Assembly: GCF_900105175.1 (NCBI RefSeq)
Contig: NZ_LT629771.1
Coordinates: 2,976,001-3,040,000 of the forward strand
Origin: Jiangella sp. DSM 45060
GTDB lineage: Bacteria > Actinomycetota > Actinomycetes > Jiangellales > Jiangellaceae
DNA length: 64,000 nucleotides
Direction: 5' to 3'
The first letter of the stretch is position 1, and the number at the start of each line of letters is the position of its first letter. Positions 7,777-16,150 of this stretch are shown here, piece after piece. The translations under genes were made by a program, and so were the position numbers. The notes beneath the pieces were generated by a model, which saw only the letters and a program-made list of their open reading frames with translations, did not search any database and had not been told where the DNA came from.

Positions 7777-10572
7777 ATGCCCTCTGTACGTCGCCGAACG
7801 TTCCTCGCCGGCGCGGCGGCCGCCGCCGGCGCCGCCGCCATCCCCGGCCTCACCAGCACCGCGGCAGCGGTGACCGGGCCGGGACGGATCACCCCCGGCC
7901 AGTGGCCGCTCCCCCGCGCCGACGCCCGCAACACCGGCCACCAGCCGCTTCCCGGCGGCCTGCGCCGCCAGCCGAAGGTCGTGGCCAGTGCTTACCTGGG
8001 CGGCTCGACGCCCTGGGTGATGGCGGCCGACCTCGACGGCGACGGGTCGACGTCGCTGCTGTTCCTGACCGCCGGGTCGGTCGTCGCGACCGGCCCGCGG
8101 CTGGAGCCGCGCTGGTCCGCGCCGGGCCTCTCCCCCGCCGACATCGCCGGCGTCTACGACCTGGCCGGCGACGGCGGCCGCCAAGTGGTCGTCATCGGCA
8201 CGACGACGGTGACGGTGCTCGACGCCGCCACGGGTGCCAACCTGTGGACGCGCGACTTCGGCGCCGTCGTCGCGTTCGACTGGATGAGCATCGGCCCGCT
8301 CGCCGACGGCGTCGCCGGCGAGCAGATCGTCGTCTGGCCGTACCTGAGCCCCGTCGGCATCGCCGTCGCGTTCGACCGCGGCGTCACCGAGGGCTACGAG
8401 CTGTGGCGCACCGCGCCCGACTACGTCGAGTGGGCGTACGCACCCGAGCTGGTCATCGGCGACGTCGACGGCGACGGGCGGAACGAGCTGGTGATCGCCG
8501 GGTACGGGCAGATCCTCGCCTACGACGGCCGCACCGGCGCACTGCTCGACACCGGGTCCGGCTGGCGCGGCCGCGTCGACTGGATCTCCGGCCCGGACGT
8601 CAACGGCCGCAACTACGGCCAGGTGCAGCTGATCGAGCTGGACGGCGACGGGCGGCTGGAGCTGGTCGAGGTCTGCGACGGCGTCACGCTGCACGTCGCC
8701 GCCGTCGACAGCGACACCGACGGGCTGCGGCTGCTCTGGGACGAGTTCGTCGAGTTCCCCGAGAGCGGCAAGTCGCTGCGCACCACCGTCAACGGGGTCG
8801 GCGATCTCGACGGCGACGGCCGGGTCGAGATCGCGGTGTCGGTGTTCAACCACACCGGCGACGGACGCTGGCACGTGCTGGTCGTCGACGCGATCGAGGG
8901 GTTCGGCACGGTCAAGGCCGACCTCGCCGACCGGTACCTCTGGGGCGTCCAGGACCTCGACGGCGGCGGCGCGAGCCAGCTGCTGGTCAGCGTCGCGACG
9001 GACCAGACGCCGCCCGCGGTCGCCGACCTCGAGGTGTACGCACTGGACGGCGGCGGGACGTGGGCGCCGGTGTGGTCGCTCGCCGACGCGCAGTACGTCC
9101 TGGACCCGCACACGCCGGTCCCGGCAACGTTGAGCCCGCACTCGCGCACGGCCCGCTCCGAGATCCTGCGGGCCGGACCACTGGCCTCGTTCGTCGTCCG
9201 GGCCGGTGGCGAGCTGCGCGGATTCACCTACGCCGGCGGTGCCGTCACGCAGACGTGGACGCGGGCCGACGACGGCGGCGTGCTGCACCGCGCCGGCGAC
9301 CTCGACGGCAGCGGCACGGCGACGGTGCTGTACCAGCGTCCGTCCGGCGAGCTGGTCGCCGAGGACGCCGCCGGCGCCGTCCTCGGCAGCACCCGGCTCG
9401 GCGCGCTCGTCTGCGACCCGGTCGTCGCCGACCTCGACGGGCGCGGCCGCAGCAGCGTCGTCGTCAGCGCCTTCGACCGCATCCGGGTGCTGGACCTGCG
9501 CGGCACGACGTTCCGGGAGCGGTGGAGCGTGCCCGGCCGCGGCGAGTACGTGTACCTCGGCGCGCTGCAGTCGGCCACCGCGGCGGACCTCGACGGCGAC
9601 GGACGCGCCGAGGTGGTGTTCGTCGACGCGGACGGGCCGCGGTCGCGACTGCGGGTGCTCGACGGCGCCGGGCGCGAGGTGTGGAGCCACGTGTTCGCCG
9701 ACCTGCCCGCGCCCACGTTCGCCGGCCCGAACGGCGTCTACCTGTGGACGTTCGGCGACTTCACCGGCGACGGCCACCTCGACGTCTACGTCGGCGCGAA
9801 CAAGGCCGGTTACAACACCGAGGTGTCGCGGATCCTCGACGGTCGCGACGGCGCGCTGCTGGCCGCCCGCGACAACGACGGGCCGGGGCACGCGGGCGGC
9901 CAGTTCGGCCCGTGGGTCGGCCCGCCGGCGGCCGCGGACACCGACGGCGACGGCGTCGACAACGCGTTCTTCCTGGCCGCCGACCTGCTGTACGACGTCA
10001 ACGGGACCGACTTCGCCGACCCGGGCATCGTGCAGGGCCACGTCGGGCTCTACCACACGCCGATCCTGGTGGACGTCGACGGCGACGGCGCGCTGGAGGT
10101 CGTGCTGGCGGCCGGGTTCGACTACCTGGACGTCGTGACGTTCGCGTCGGCGCCGGCCGGGAGCACGCTCTGGCGGGTCGACACCGTGCCGGGCGCGCAC
10201 CTGGGTCGCCAGCCCGGCATCGCCGACGTCGACGGCGACGGGCGCATGGAGCTGGGCGTGCTGCTGAACGACGGCTCGTTCGAGTGCCGTGACGCCGCGA
10301 CCGGCGCACTGCGCTGGACGTTCGACGTCGGGGCCGCCGGCAGCGCCGTCACCACCCTCGACGTCGACCGCGACGGCCGTCCCGAGTTCGTCGTCGGCAC
10401 CGTCGACGGCCGGGTCGTCTGTCTGACCGCCGACGGCGACGACCCCCGGGTGAAGTGGACGGTCGAGCTCGGCCACAAGCTCGGCGACGTCATCGCCGCC
10501 GACGTCGACGGCGACGGGCGCAGCGAACTGCTCGTCACGGCCGACGACGGCTACCTCTACGTCATCGCCTGA
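7777..10572 (+). CDS. Tat-exported protein with many FG-GAP (DxDGDG) repeats
   Basis: 931 residues. The N-terminus MPSVRRRTFLAG is a twin-arginine signal followed by an alanine-rich core, so the protein is exported folded. The mature part holds at least ten Asp-rich loops of the D-x-DGDG-x-x-E/L kind (for example DLDGDGSTS, DVDGDGRNE, DLDGDGRAE, DVDGDGRME), spread from about residue 85 to the end, separated by W/Y-containing strands. This means two or more calcium-binding beta-propellers; the last blade reaches the C-terminus. The chosen ATG at 7777 excludes the open frame that continues upstream inside the previous gene, because the Tat signal begins there. Second gene of the two-gene exported operon; substrate unknown. 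Confidence 0.8.
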   Translation: MPSVRRRTFLAGAAAAAGAAAIPGLTSTAAAVTGPGRITPGQWPLPRADARNTGHQPLPGGLRRQPKVVASAYLGGSTPWVMAADLDGDGSTSLLFLTAGSVVATGPRLEPRWSAPGLSPADIAGVYDLAGDGGRQVVVIGTTTVTVLDAATGANLWTRDFGAVVAFDWMSIGPLADGVAGEQIVVWPYLSPVGIAVAFDRGVTEGYELWRTAPDYVEWAYAPELVIGDVDGDGRNELVIAGYGQILAYDGRTGALLDTGSGWRGRVDWISGPDVNGRNYGQVQLIELDGDGRLELVEVCDGVTLHVAAVDSDTDGLRLLWDEFVEFPESGKSLRTTVNGVGDLDGDGRVEIAVSVFNHTGDGRWHVLVVDAIEGFGTVKADLADRYLWGVQDLDGGGASQLLVSVATDQTPPAVADLEVYALDGGGTWAPVWSLADAQYVLDPHTPVPATLSPHSRTARSEILRAGPLASFVVRAGGELRGFTYAGGAVTQTWTRADDGGVLHRAGDLDGSGTATVLYQRPSGELVAEDAAGAVLGSTRLGALVCDPVVADLDGRGRSSVVVSAFDRIRVLDLRGTTFRERWSVPGRGEYVYLGALQSATAADLDGDGRAEVVFVDADGPRSRLRVLDGAGREVWSHVFADLPAPTFAGPNGVYLWTFGDFTGDGHLDVYVGANKAGYNTEVSRILDGRDGALLAARDNDGPGHAGGQFGPWVGPPAAADTDGDGVDNAFFLAADLLYDVNGTDFADPGIVQGHVGLYHTPILVDVDGDGALEVVLAAGFDYLDVVTFASAPAGSTLWRVDTVPGAHLGRQPGIADVDGDGRMELGVLLNDGSFECRDAATGALRWTFDVGAAGSAVTTLDVDRDGRPEFVVGTVDGRVVCLTADGDDPRVKWTVELGHKLGDVIAADVDGDGRSELLVTADDGYLYVIA

Positions 10573-10584
10573 CCGAGCGGCCCC

Positions 10585-10610
10585 CTACCCGCCCGGGCAC
10601 AGGCGGGTAG
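10585..10610 (+). terminator. Hairpin after the exported FG-GAP operon
   Basis: CTACCCGCC pairs with GGCGGGTAG (9-bp perfect stem, 8-nt loop) 12 bp after the stop codon of the plus-strand gene. There is no clear T-run, usual for high-GC actinomycete terminators. Confidence 0.55.
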
Positions 10611-10634
10611 AGGGCCGGGGGGTGGTTCAGCGCC

Positions 10635-10697
10635 CTTTGCAATGAGCACCCATACGCATCGCTTTCGCGGTGATGCGTATGGGTGCTCATTGCAAAG
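10635..10697. repeat. 26-bp perfect inverted repeat, copy 1 of the CTTTGCAATGAGCACC family
   Basis: Arms 10635-10660 and 10672-10697 are perfect inverted copies around an 11-nt centre. Each outer arm starts CTTTGCAATGAGCACC, shared with a near-perfect 56-bp palindrome at 50434-50489 while the inner bases differ. Here it lies between convergent genes and could act as a bidirectional terminator. Confidence 0.7.
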
Positions 10698-10719
10698 CGG
10701 GGCGCAGGGGGTCGGGGGG

Positions 10720-11673
10720 TCAGGCGGGCAGCGAGCCGGCCTCGAGGAGGGACTGGACGCGGGCGGCCGGCAGCACGTCGGCCGCCTGTACCAGGGGCGG
10801 CGGGCCGCCGGCAGCGGCGTCGAGGAAGGCGCGGTCCTGGGCGACGACGGCGGCGAACTGCTCTGTCGCGACGTCGCCGCCGTCGTAGACGACGGCGCCG
10901 TTCTCCCGCAGCACGGCACCGTCGACCTGGAAGGTGCGCTCCGGCGCGATCACCAGCACGTCACTGACCGCCTCGCGGCTGTGGTACGACACCGCGACCG
11001 ACGCCAGCCGGCCGTCCTCGGTGGCCAGCGCGGCGGCGACGTCCATCGGCGAGCCGCTGCCCGGCCACGGCGGCGCGGCGGTCCCGGCGACCGTGACGGG
11101 GGCCGGCGGGCGCAGGTGCCACAGCGCGGCGTCGATGATGTGCCCGCCATGGTGCCAGAGCGCGCTGTCGGTCCAGTCGCGCACCTTCCCGGTCCAGCCG
11201 ACGTCGCTCTGCCGCAGCATCAGCTGGCGCACCACCACCAGCGTCGGCAGCGTGCCGGTCTCGTCCAGCCGGCCGGCGAGCCGCCGGTGCGGCTCCCAGT
11301 ACCGCAGCGTGTACCCGACGGCGGCGACCTTGCCGGCCCGCTGCGCCGCCGCCTCGACCGCGGCCGACTCGTCCAGCGACAACCCGGCCGGGATCTCGCA
11401 CAGCACGTGCCGCCCCGCCTCCAGCACCCGGACGGACTGCGACGCGTGCAGGTGGCTGGGCGTCGCGACGATCACGGCCTCGACGTCGTCGTCGGCCAGC
11501 AGGTCGTCCAGCGAGCCGTAGGTGCGCGGCACGCCGTGCGCCGAGGCGAACGCGGCCAGCTCGTCAGGCTTCGGCCCGGCGGCGGCGACCGGCGTGACGC
11601 CGAGACGGGCCAGCGCCTGCGCGTGCACGTCGCCGATGGCGCCCGGCCCGACGATGGCGACCCCGGCCGGCAT
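10720..11673 (-). CDS. Gfo/Idh/MocA-family protein lacking the EKP lysine
   Basis: 317 residues. N-terminal Rossmann fold with VAIVGPGAIGD (residues 5-15) and VIVATPSHLHAS near 67-78; C-terminal GFO/IDH alpha/beta domain with GGHIIDAALWHL. Family members oxidise or reduce sugars and polyols with NAD(P). The normally invariant EKP motif reads E93-I94-P95 here, so the catalytic/substrate lysine is absent. Start ATG at 11673 overlaps the preceding amidohydrolase stop (ATGA); an open frame extends further upstream but is out of context. Last gene of the nine-gene leftward operon. It may be a non-redox paralogue, a binding protein, or an enzyme with altered chemistry. Confidence 0.8.
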   Translation of the reverse strand: MPAGVAIVGPGAIGDVHAQALARLGVTPVAAAGPKPDELAAFASAHGVPRTYGSLDDLLADDDVEAVIVATPSHLHASQSVRVLEAGRHVLCEIPAGLSLDESAAVEAAAQRAGKVAAVGYTLRYWEPHRRLAGRLDETGTLPTLVVVRQLMLRQSDVGWTGKVRDWTDSALWHHGGHIIDAALWHLRPPAPVTVAGTAAPPWPGSGSPMDVAAALATEDGRLASVAVSYHSREAVSDVLVIAPERTFQVDGAVLRENGAVVYDGGDVATEQFAAVVAQDRAFLDAAAGGPPPLVQAADVLPAARVQSLLEAGSLPA

Positions 11674-12443
11674 CAGCGCACCCCTTCGGTGGCGGCGGAC
11701 AGCCCGAACACCCGCGCGGCGGTGCCGCCGAGCACGTCGGCCGCCTGCGCGCCGGACAGCCCCCAGTGGGTCAGCGCCAGCGTCACCGCGTCGGAGTACT
11801 CGCCCGGCGCCAGCCCGGCCCGGTTCCAGTCGCCGCTCCACATCGTCCGCTCCGAGCCGAAGGCCTCGAGGCACCGGTCCAGGTACGGCCGCGCGTCGGG
11901 GTACGGGTACGGGGTGCCGGCGTTGGCGAAGAACCCCGACCACATGACGGTGACGTTCGGCAGCGCCGCCAGCGCCAGCAGCCGGTCGAACGCGTCGACG
12001 TCCGGCGAGCCGGGCTGGTAGCGGAACCAGCCCAGGTGCTCCAGCCGGACGTGCAGCCGCGGCCGGTCCGCGACCAGAGCGGCGAACGCGTCGGAGACGA
12101 CGTCGGGGAACGGGCCGGTGACGCTCGCGACCGCGCCGGCCGAGGCGAGCACGTCGAACACCTCCGCGCCGCTGCCGTCCGGCAGCCCGGACGGCGCCAC
12201 CCGCAGGCCGGCGAACCCCGCGGCCAGCACCGCGTCGGCGTCGGACGCCCGGTCGACGATCGCGACGCCGGCGAACCGCGCCGGATCGGACCGCAGGACG
12301 TCGAGCAGGTAGCGGTTGTCGCTGTTGCCGAGGTTCTGGACGAGCACGGCGGCGCCGATGCCGGACTCCGCCATGGCGACCCGGTAGTCCGAGATCGGTG
12401 GGTACTTCCCCCCGCCGACGTGGACGTGCGCGTCGACGATCAC
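11673..12443 (-). CDS. Amidohydrolase_2 family metal-dependent hydrolase
   Basis: 256 residues, compact TIM-barrel hydrolase of the amidohydrolase_2 (PF04909-like) group, which includes lactonases and decarboxylases. MIVDAHVHVGGGK at the start gives the HxH metal pair, LEHLG near 140 a barrel histidine, and WSGDWN near 205 the late aspartate. The expected histidine on strand 5 is not evident (it reads VASVTGPFP), so it is closer to lactonase-like members than to a typical binuclear site. Start GTG at 12443 overlaps the isochorismatase stop (GTGA). Likely hydrolyses a lactone or amide made by the preceding dehydrogenase and hydrolase; substrate unknown. Confidence 0.75.
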   Translation of the reverse strand: MIVDAHVHVGGGKYPPISDYRVAMAESGIGAAVLVQNLGNSDNRYLLDVLRSDPARFAGVAIVDRASDADAVLAAGFAGLRVAPSGLPDGSGAEVFDVLASAGAVASVTGPFPDVVSDAFAALVADRPRLHVRLEHLGWFRYQPGSPDVDAFDRLLALAALPNVTVMWSGFFANAGTPYPYPDARPYLDRCLEAFGSERTMWSGDWNRAGLAPGEYSDAVTLALTHWGLSGAQAADVLGGTAARVFGLSAATEGVR

Positions 12444-13174
12444 GGCGCCTCCACCGTCGCGCACGCGGCGCGGAAGTCCTCGGCCGTCGACGTGTAGCCG
12501 ACGTTGCACTCGATGTGCCGGATCGCGACGAAGTTCGCCCAGCCGCCCTCGCGCGTCTCCGGCCACTCGAACGTCGACACGCAGTCGCGCAGCACGACGA
12601 CGCGGTAGTTGCGGTACAGCGCGTCGACCACCGTGGTGCCGAGGCACACCCGGCTGTCGAACCCGACGACGATCAGGTTGCGCACGCCGCGGTTGCGCAG
12701 CGCGCTGTCCAGCTCGGTCTCGTGGAACCCGCTGTAGTACTGCTTGCGGATCAGCACGTCGTCGTCGTCAGGCGCGATCACCTTCGAGTGCTCCAGGATC
12801 GGCGTCGGCGCCTGCCAGTCCCTCAGCACGTCGACGCCGGTGACCCGCAGCGACATGTTGCGCCACTCGTTGCCCTCGTCGATGCCGGGCGACAGGTAGT
12901 TGGTGAGGTAGACGGTGGGCAGCCCGATGGCGCGGGCGGCGTCCTTCACCGGCCGGATCCGGTTGCGGACCATGTCCTTGGTCTCCGGGTCGACCAGGTA
13001 GATGCCGTCCAGCCCGTCGGCCGGCTCGTCGTCGAAGCCGGCGCCGTACACATCGACGATGAGCAGCGCGGTGTCGTCCAGGCCGAGTTCCAGCTCCTCC
13101 TCCGCGTGGCCGAGCGGTGCGGCGATGGTCGGCTTCAGCCGGTAGTAGCGACCGGACAGGCGCAGGGCGGTCAT
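12440..13174 (-). CDS. Isochorismatase-family cysteine hydrolase
   Basis: 244 residues, isochorismatase/nicotinamidase fold. The Asp-Lys-Cys catalytic triad is visible: Asp in LLIVDVYG, Lys in VLIRKQYYSGF, Cys in DSRVCLGTTVV. These enzymes cleave small amides, carbamates or vinyl ethers; an amidase such as a ureidoacrylate or N-carbamoyl hydrolase is as likely as isochorismate. Start ATG at 13174, preceded by GAGGAGG about 10 nt upstream and overlapping the dehydrogenase stop (ATGA). Central part of the leftward importer operon, among other C-N hydrolases. Confidence 0.85.
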   Translation of the reverse strand: MTALRLSGRYYRLKPTIAAPLGHAEEELELGLDDTALLIVDVYGAGFDDEPADGLDGIYLVDPETKDMVRNRIRPVKDAARAIGLPTVYLTNYLSPGIDEGNEWRNMSLRVTGVDVLRDWQAPTPILEHSKVIAPDDDDVLIRKQYYSGFHETELDSALRNRGVRNLIVVGFDSRVCLGTTVVDALYRNYRVVVLRDCVSTFEWPETREGGWANFVAIRHIECNVGYTSTAEDFRAACATVEAP

Positions 13175-14061
13175 GGTCGGTCGTCCTCCTCGAGGGTGGA
13201 TTGGTGCCGGACGGCGTGCCGGTACAGCGCCTGGGTGCCCAGGTCGCCGCCGCCGGCCTCGGACAGCCAGCGGTACCGCTCGCGCGCCGAGCGGCCGGCC
13301 GCGAGGTCCAGCCCCTGCTCGTCGCCCGCGGCCAGCGCCAGCGTGAGGTCCTTGATCATGTGGTCGACCTTGAAACCGGGCGCGAGGTCGCCGCCGGCCA
13401 GCCGCGGCCACATGAAGGCGAGCAGCGGGCTGGCGCCGAAGCCGCGGCCGACGACCTCGGCGACGATGGCGGGGTCCAGGCCCAGCGCGCCGGACAGCGC
13501 CCACGCGTCGGCGATGCCACCGGCGATGCCGCCGATCAGCAGCTGGTTGACCAGCTTCAGACTCTGCCCGCTGCCCGGACCGCCGATCAGCACCGGCGTT
13601 CCCAGCAGCTCGAACGCGGGCCGTGCGAGCGCGAACGCGTCCGGCGTGCCGCCGGCCATGATCGTCAGCGTGCCGGCGGCCGCGCCCGGCGGGCCGCCGG
13701 AGACCGGCGCGTCCAAAGCGGTCACGCCACGCTCGGCGGCGGCCGCGGCGAGCCGCCGGGCCAGCTGCGGCGGGCTGGTGGACATGTCCGCGACGACGGC
13801 GGGCGGCGTGCCCGCGGCCAGCAGCCCCGACGGGCCCAGGACGGCGTCCTCGACGCTGGCCGCGTCCGGCAGGAACGTGATGGCGAGGTCCGCGCCGTCG
13901 CCGGCCGCGGCCGCGGAGTCCGCCCACGCGGCGCCGGCGGCGAGCACGGAATCCGCGCTCTCCTTGCGCCGCGAGTGGACGGTGACCTCGTGGCCGGCCT
14001 CGGCCAGCCGGTGCGCCACGGGCCGGCCCATCAGGCCGATCCCGACGACTGCGATCCTCAC
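13171..14061 (-). CDS. NAD(P)-dependent beta-hydroxyacid dehydrogenase (HIBADH/6PGDH family)
   Basis: 296 residues. N-terminal Rossmann motif VVGIGLMGRPVA, substrate-binding DAPVSGGPPGA near residue 117, and the catalytic lysine region GQSLKLVNQLL near 170 followed by an all-helical C-terminal domain. It should oxidise a beta-hydroxy acid (3-hydroxyisobutyrate or tartronate-semialdehyde type), an expected step after acid-sugar cleavage. GTG start at 14061 overlaps the upstream ATPase stop (GTGA). First enzyme gene after the transporter genes in the same operon. Confidence 0.88.
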   Translation of the reverse strand: MRIAVVGIGLMGRPVAHRLAEAGHEVTVHSRRKESADSVLAAGAAWADSAAAAGDGADLAITFLPDAASVEDAVLGPSGLLAAGTPPAVVADMSTSPPQLARRLAAAAAERGVTALDAPVSGGPPGAAAGTLTIMAGGTPDAFALARPAFELLGTPVLIGGPGSGQSLKLVNQLLIGGIAGGIADAWALSGALGLDPAIVAEVVGRGFGASPLLAFMWPRLAGGDLAPGFKVDHMIKDLTLALAAGDEQGLDLAAGRSARERYRWLSEAGGGDLGTQALYRHAVRHQSTLEEDDRP

Positions 14062-15137
14062 CCGACCTCCTCCGACACCGCTGACGGGACGTCCGCCACC
14101 GGGTCCTCCGTGTGCGTCGCGAAGTGGCACGCGACCGCCGACCCGCCCGCCGCCGCCCGCAGCGCGGGCCGCTCGGTCAGGCACCGCTCCGGCCGGCCCA
14201 GCCGCTGGAACAGCGGGCAGTGCGACGCGTAGTGGCAGCCGACGGCCATCGCGGGCGCGGCGTCGGCGCCGGGCCCGCCCGCACCCGGCTCGCCCAGGCC
14301 CGGCGCCGCGCCGGGCGCCTCCGCCTGGCTCACCTCGGCGCGGTCGCGGTCGCCCAGGCCGGGCACCGCCGCGATCAGCCGCCGCGAGTACGGGTGCAGC
14401 GGGTGCTCCAGCAGCCGCTCCCGCGGCGCGACCTCGACCAGCCGGCCCTGGTAGAGCACCGCGATGCGCTCGCACAGGAAGTACACCGCCCGCAGGTCGT
14501 GGCTGATGAACAGCAGCGACAGCCCCAGCTCGCGGCGCAGCCGGGCGAACAGGTTGAGCACCTGCGCCTGCACGGACACGTCCAGCGCGGAGACCGGCTC
14601 GTCGGCGACGATCAGCCGCGGGCCGAGGCTCAGCGCGCGGGCGATGCCGATGCGCTGGCGCTGCCCGCCGCTGAACTGGTGCGGGTAGCGGTCCAGCATC
14701 GACGCGCGCAGGCCGACGCGCTCCATCAGCTCGCCGAGGGCGGCGTCGCGGCCGCCCGGCGCCGGCAGCCGGTGGATCTCGTACGGGTCGGACAGGATGT
14801 CGCGGATCTTCCGCCGCGGGTTGAACGCGTGCTGGGTGTTCTGGAAGATCATCTGGACGGTGCGGCGGTAGGCCAGCAGGTCCCGCCCGCCCAGGCCGCC
14901 GACGTCGCTACCGTCGACCAGCACCCGGCCGGACGTCGGCGTGATCAGCTTCGCCACGACCCGGCCCAGCGTGGTCTTGCCGGACCCGCTCTCGCCGACC
15001 AGCGCCAGCGACTCGCCGGCGCCGATGGTGAGCGACACGTCGTCGACGGCGAGGTGGCCGCGGCGGCCCGGCAGCAGCGCGCGGCGGGCGCCGAACTCGT
15101 GCGACACCCGGTCGATGGACAGCAGCGGCTCGGTCAT
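14058..15137 (-). CDS. Peptide/nickel-type ABC transporter ATPase (DppF/OppF-like)
   Basis: 359 residues, cytoplasmic ATPase of the importer. Walker A GESGSGKT at 48-55, Q-loop MIFQN near 107, signature FSGGQRQR, Walker B LIVADEP, D-loop ALDVS and switch FISHD are all intact. The C-terminal oligopeptide-type tail carries Cys residues in GCHYASHCPL and ERCLTERP, as in Opp/Dpp ATPases that hold an iron-sulfur-like or zinc tail. Overlaps both neighbours by 4 bp. Works with the DppD-like ATPase, which has an altered Q-loop, so this may be the fully active site of an asymmetric pair. Confidence 0.93.
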   Translation of the reverse strand: MTEPLLSIDRVSHEFGARRALLPGRRGHLAVDDVSLTIGAGESLALVGESGSGKTTLGRVVAKLITPTSGRVLVDGSDVGGLGGRDLLAYRRTVQMIFQNTQHAFNPRRKIRDILSDPYEIHRLPAPGGRDAALGELMERVGLRASMLDRYPHQFSGGQRQRIGIARALSLGPRLIVADEPVSALDVSVQAQVLNLFARLRRELGLSLLFISHDLRAVYFLCERIAVLYQGRLVEVAPRERLLEHPLHPYSRRLIAAVPGLGDRDRAEVSQAEAPGAAPGLGEPGAGGPGADAAPAMAVGCHYASHCPLFQRLGRPERCLTERPALRAAAGGSAVACHFATHTEDPVADVPSAVSEEVG

Positions 15138-16150
15138 CGGCGCACCCCTTCCAGCGGACTGTGCCCCAGAGGGAAGTGGCACGCGGCATGGACGGTGAGT
15201 CCGTCGGCGCTGCCGGGCCACGCCGACGTGCACTCGTCCGGCTCGCCCAGCTCGGTGAAGCGGCGGCAGCGGGCCTGGAAGCGGCAGCCCTCGGGCCAGG
15301 CCGCCGGGTCGGGCGGCATGCCCGACACCGTCTCCAGCTGCTCCGGCGGGACGCCGCCCAGCGGCGGGACGCTGCCGAGCAGGGCGGCGGTGTACGGGTG
15401 CCGCGGGGACGTGAGCACCTCGTCGGCGCCGCCCTGCTCGACGACCTGTCCGGCGTACATGACGACGACGCGGTCGCAGATCTCCCGGACGGTGCTGATG
15501 TCGTGCGTGACGAACACGATCGCGGTGCCCAGCTCGTCGCGCAGCTGCACCAGCAGCCGCAGGATCTCGGCCTGGATCGACACGTCCAGCGCGGTGGTCG
15601 GCTCGTCCGCCAGCAGCAGCTGCGGCTCGTTCTGCAGCCCCAGCGCGATCGCCGAGCGCTGCTGCATGCCGCCGCTGAGCTCGTGCGGGTACGCCGCCAG
15701 CGCCTGCTCCGGGCGGGCCAGCCGGGCCCGCCGCAGCGCGTCCAGGGCCCGGCCGCGGCGCTGCTGCGCGTTCAGCTCCGGGTGGTGGGTGCGCAGGCTG
15801 AGCCGCAGCTGCTTGCCGACCCGCGCGACGGGGTTCAGCGCGGCGCCGGCGTCGGACGGGATCAGCGCCACCTGGCGCCCGCGCAGCGACCGCAGCACCG
15901 ACGGGTCGGCGCCGCGCAGGTCGCGGCCGGCGAACGTGATGGCGCCGTTCACCACCCGGCCGCCGGCCGGCAGCAGGCCGAGCAGCGCGAGCAGCGTCAG
16001 GCTCTTGCCGCAGCCCGACTCGCCCACGATGCCGACGATCTCCCGCTCGCCGACCTCGAACCCGACGCCGTCGACCGGCCGGGACGTCGCCGCCCCGTGG
16101 CCGAACTCGACGGCGAGGTCGCGCACGCTGAGCAACGGCTGGCCGGTCAT
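15134..16150 (-). CDS. Peptide/nickel-type ABC transporter ATPase (DppD/OppD-like) with altered Q-loop
   Basis: 338 residues. Walker A GESGCGKS at 43-50, signature LSGGMQQR, Walker B LLLADEP, D-loop ALDVS and VFVTHD switch are intact, with the Opp-type Cys-containing C-terminus (EGCRFQARC). The Q-loop, normally FQ(D/E)P before LNPV, reads IPSDAGAALNPV at 97-108, so the glutamine that senses ATP-Mg and couples to the permease is a serine. ATG at 16150, 4-bp overlap with the permease gene. Confidence 0.92.
   Translation of the reverse strand: MTGQPLLSVRDLAVEFGHGAATSRPVDGVGFEVGEREIVGIVGESGCGKSLTLLALLGLLPAGGRVVNGAITFAGRDLRGADPSVLRSLRGRQVALIPSDAGAALNPVARVGKQLRLSLRTHHPELNAQQRRGRALDALRRARLARPEQALAAYPHELSGGMQQRSAIALGLQNEPQLLLADEPTTALDVSIQAEILRLLVQLRDELGTAIVFVTHDISTVREICDRVVVMYAGQVVEQGGADEVLTSPRHPYTAALLGSVPPLGGVPPEQLETVSGMPPDPAAWPEGCRFQARCRRFTELGEPDECTSAWPGSADGLTVHAACHFPLGHSPLEGVRR

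Noticed and set aside
10635-10697. Long inverted repeat as a tRNA, riboswitch or phage attachment site
   Set aside because: No cloverleaf, no adjacent integrase or prophage genes, and the second copy retains only the hairpin; terminator or repeat element fits better.
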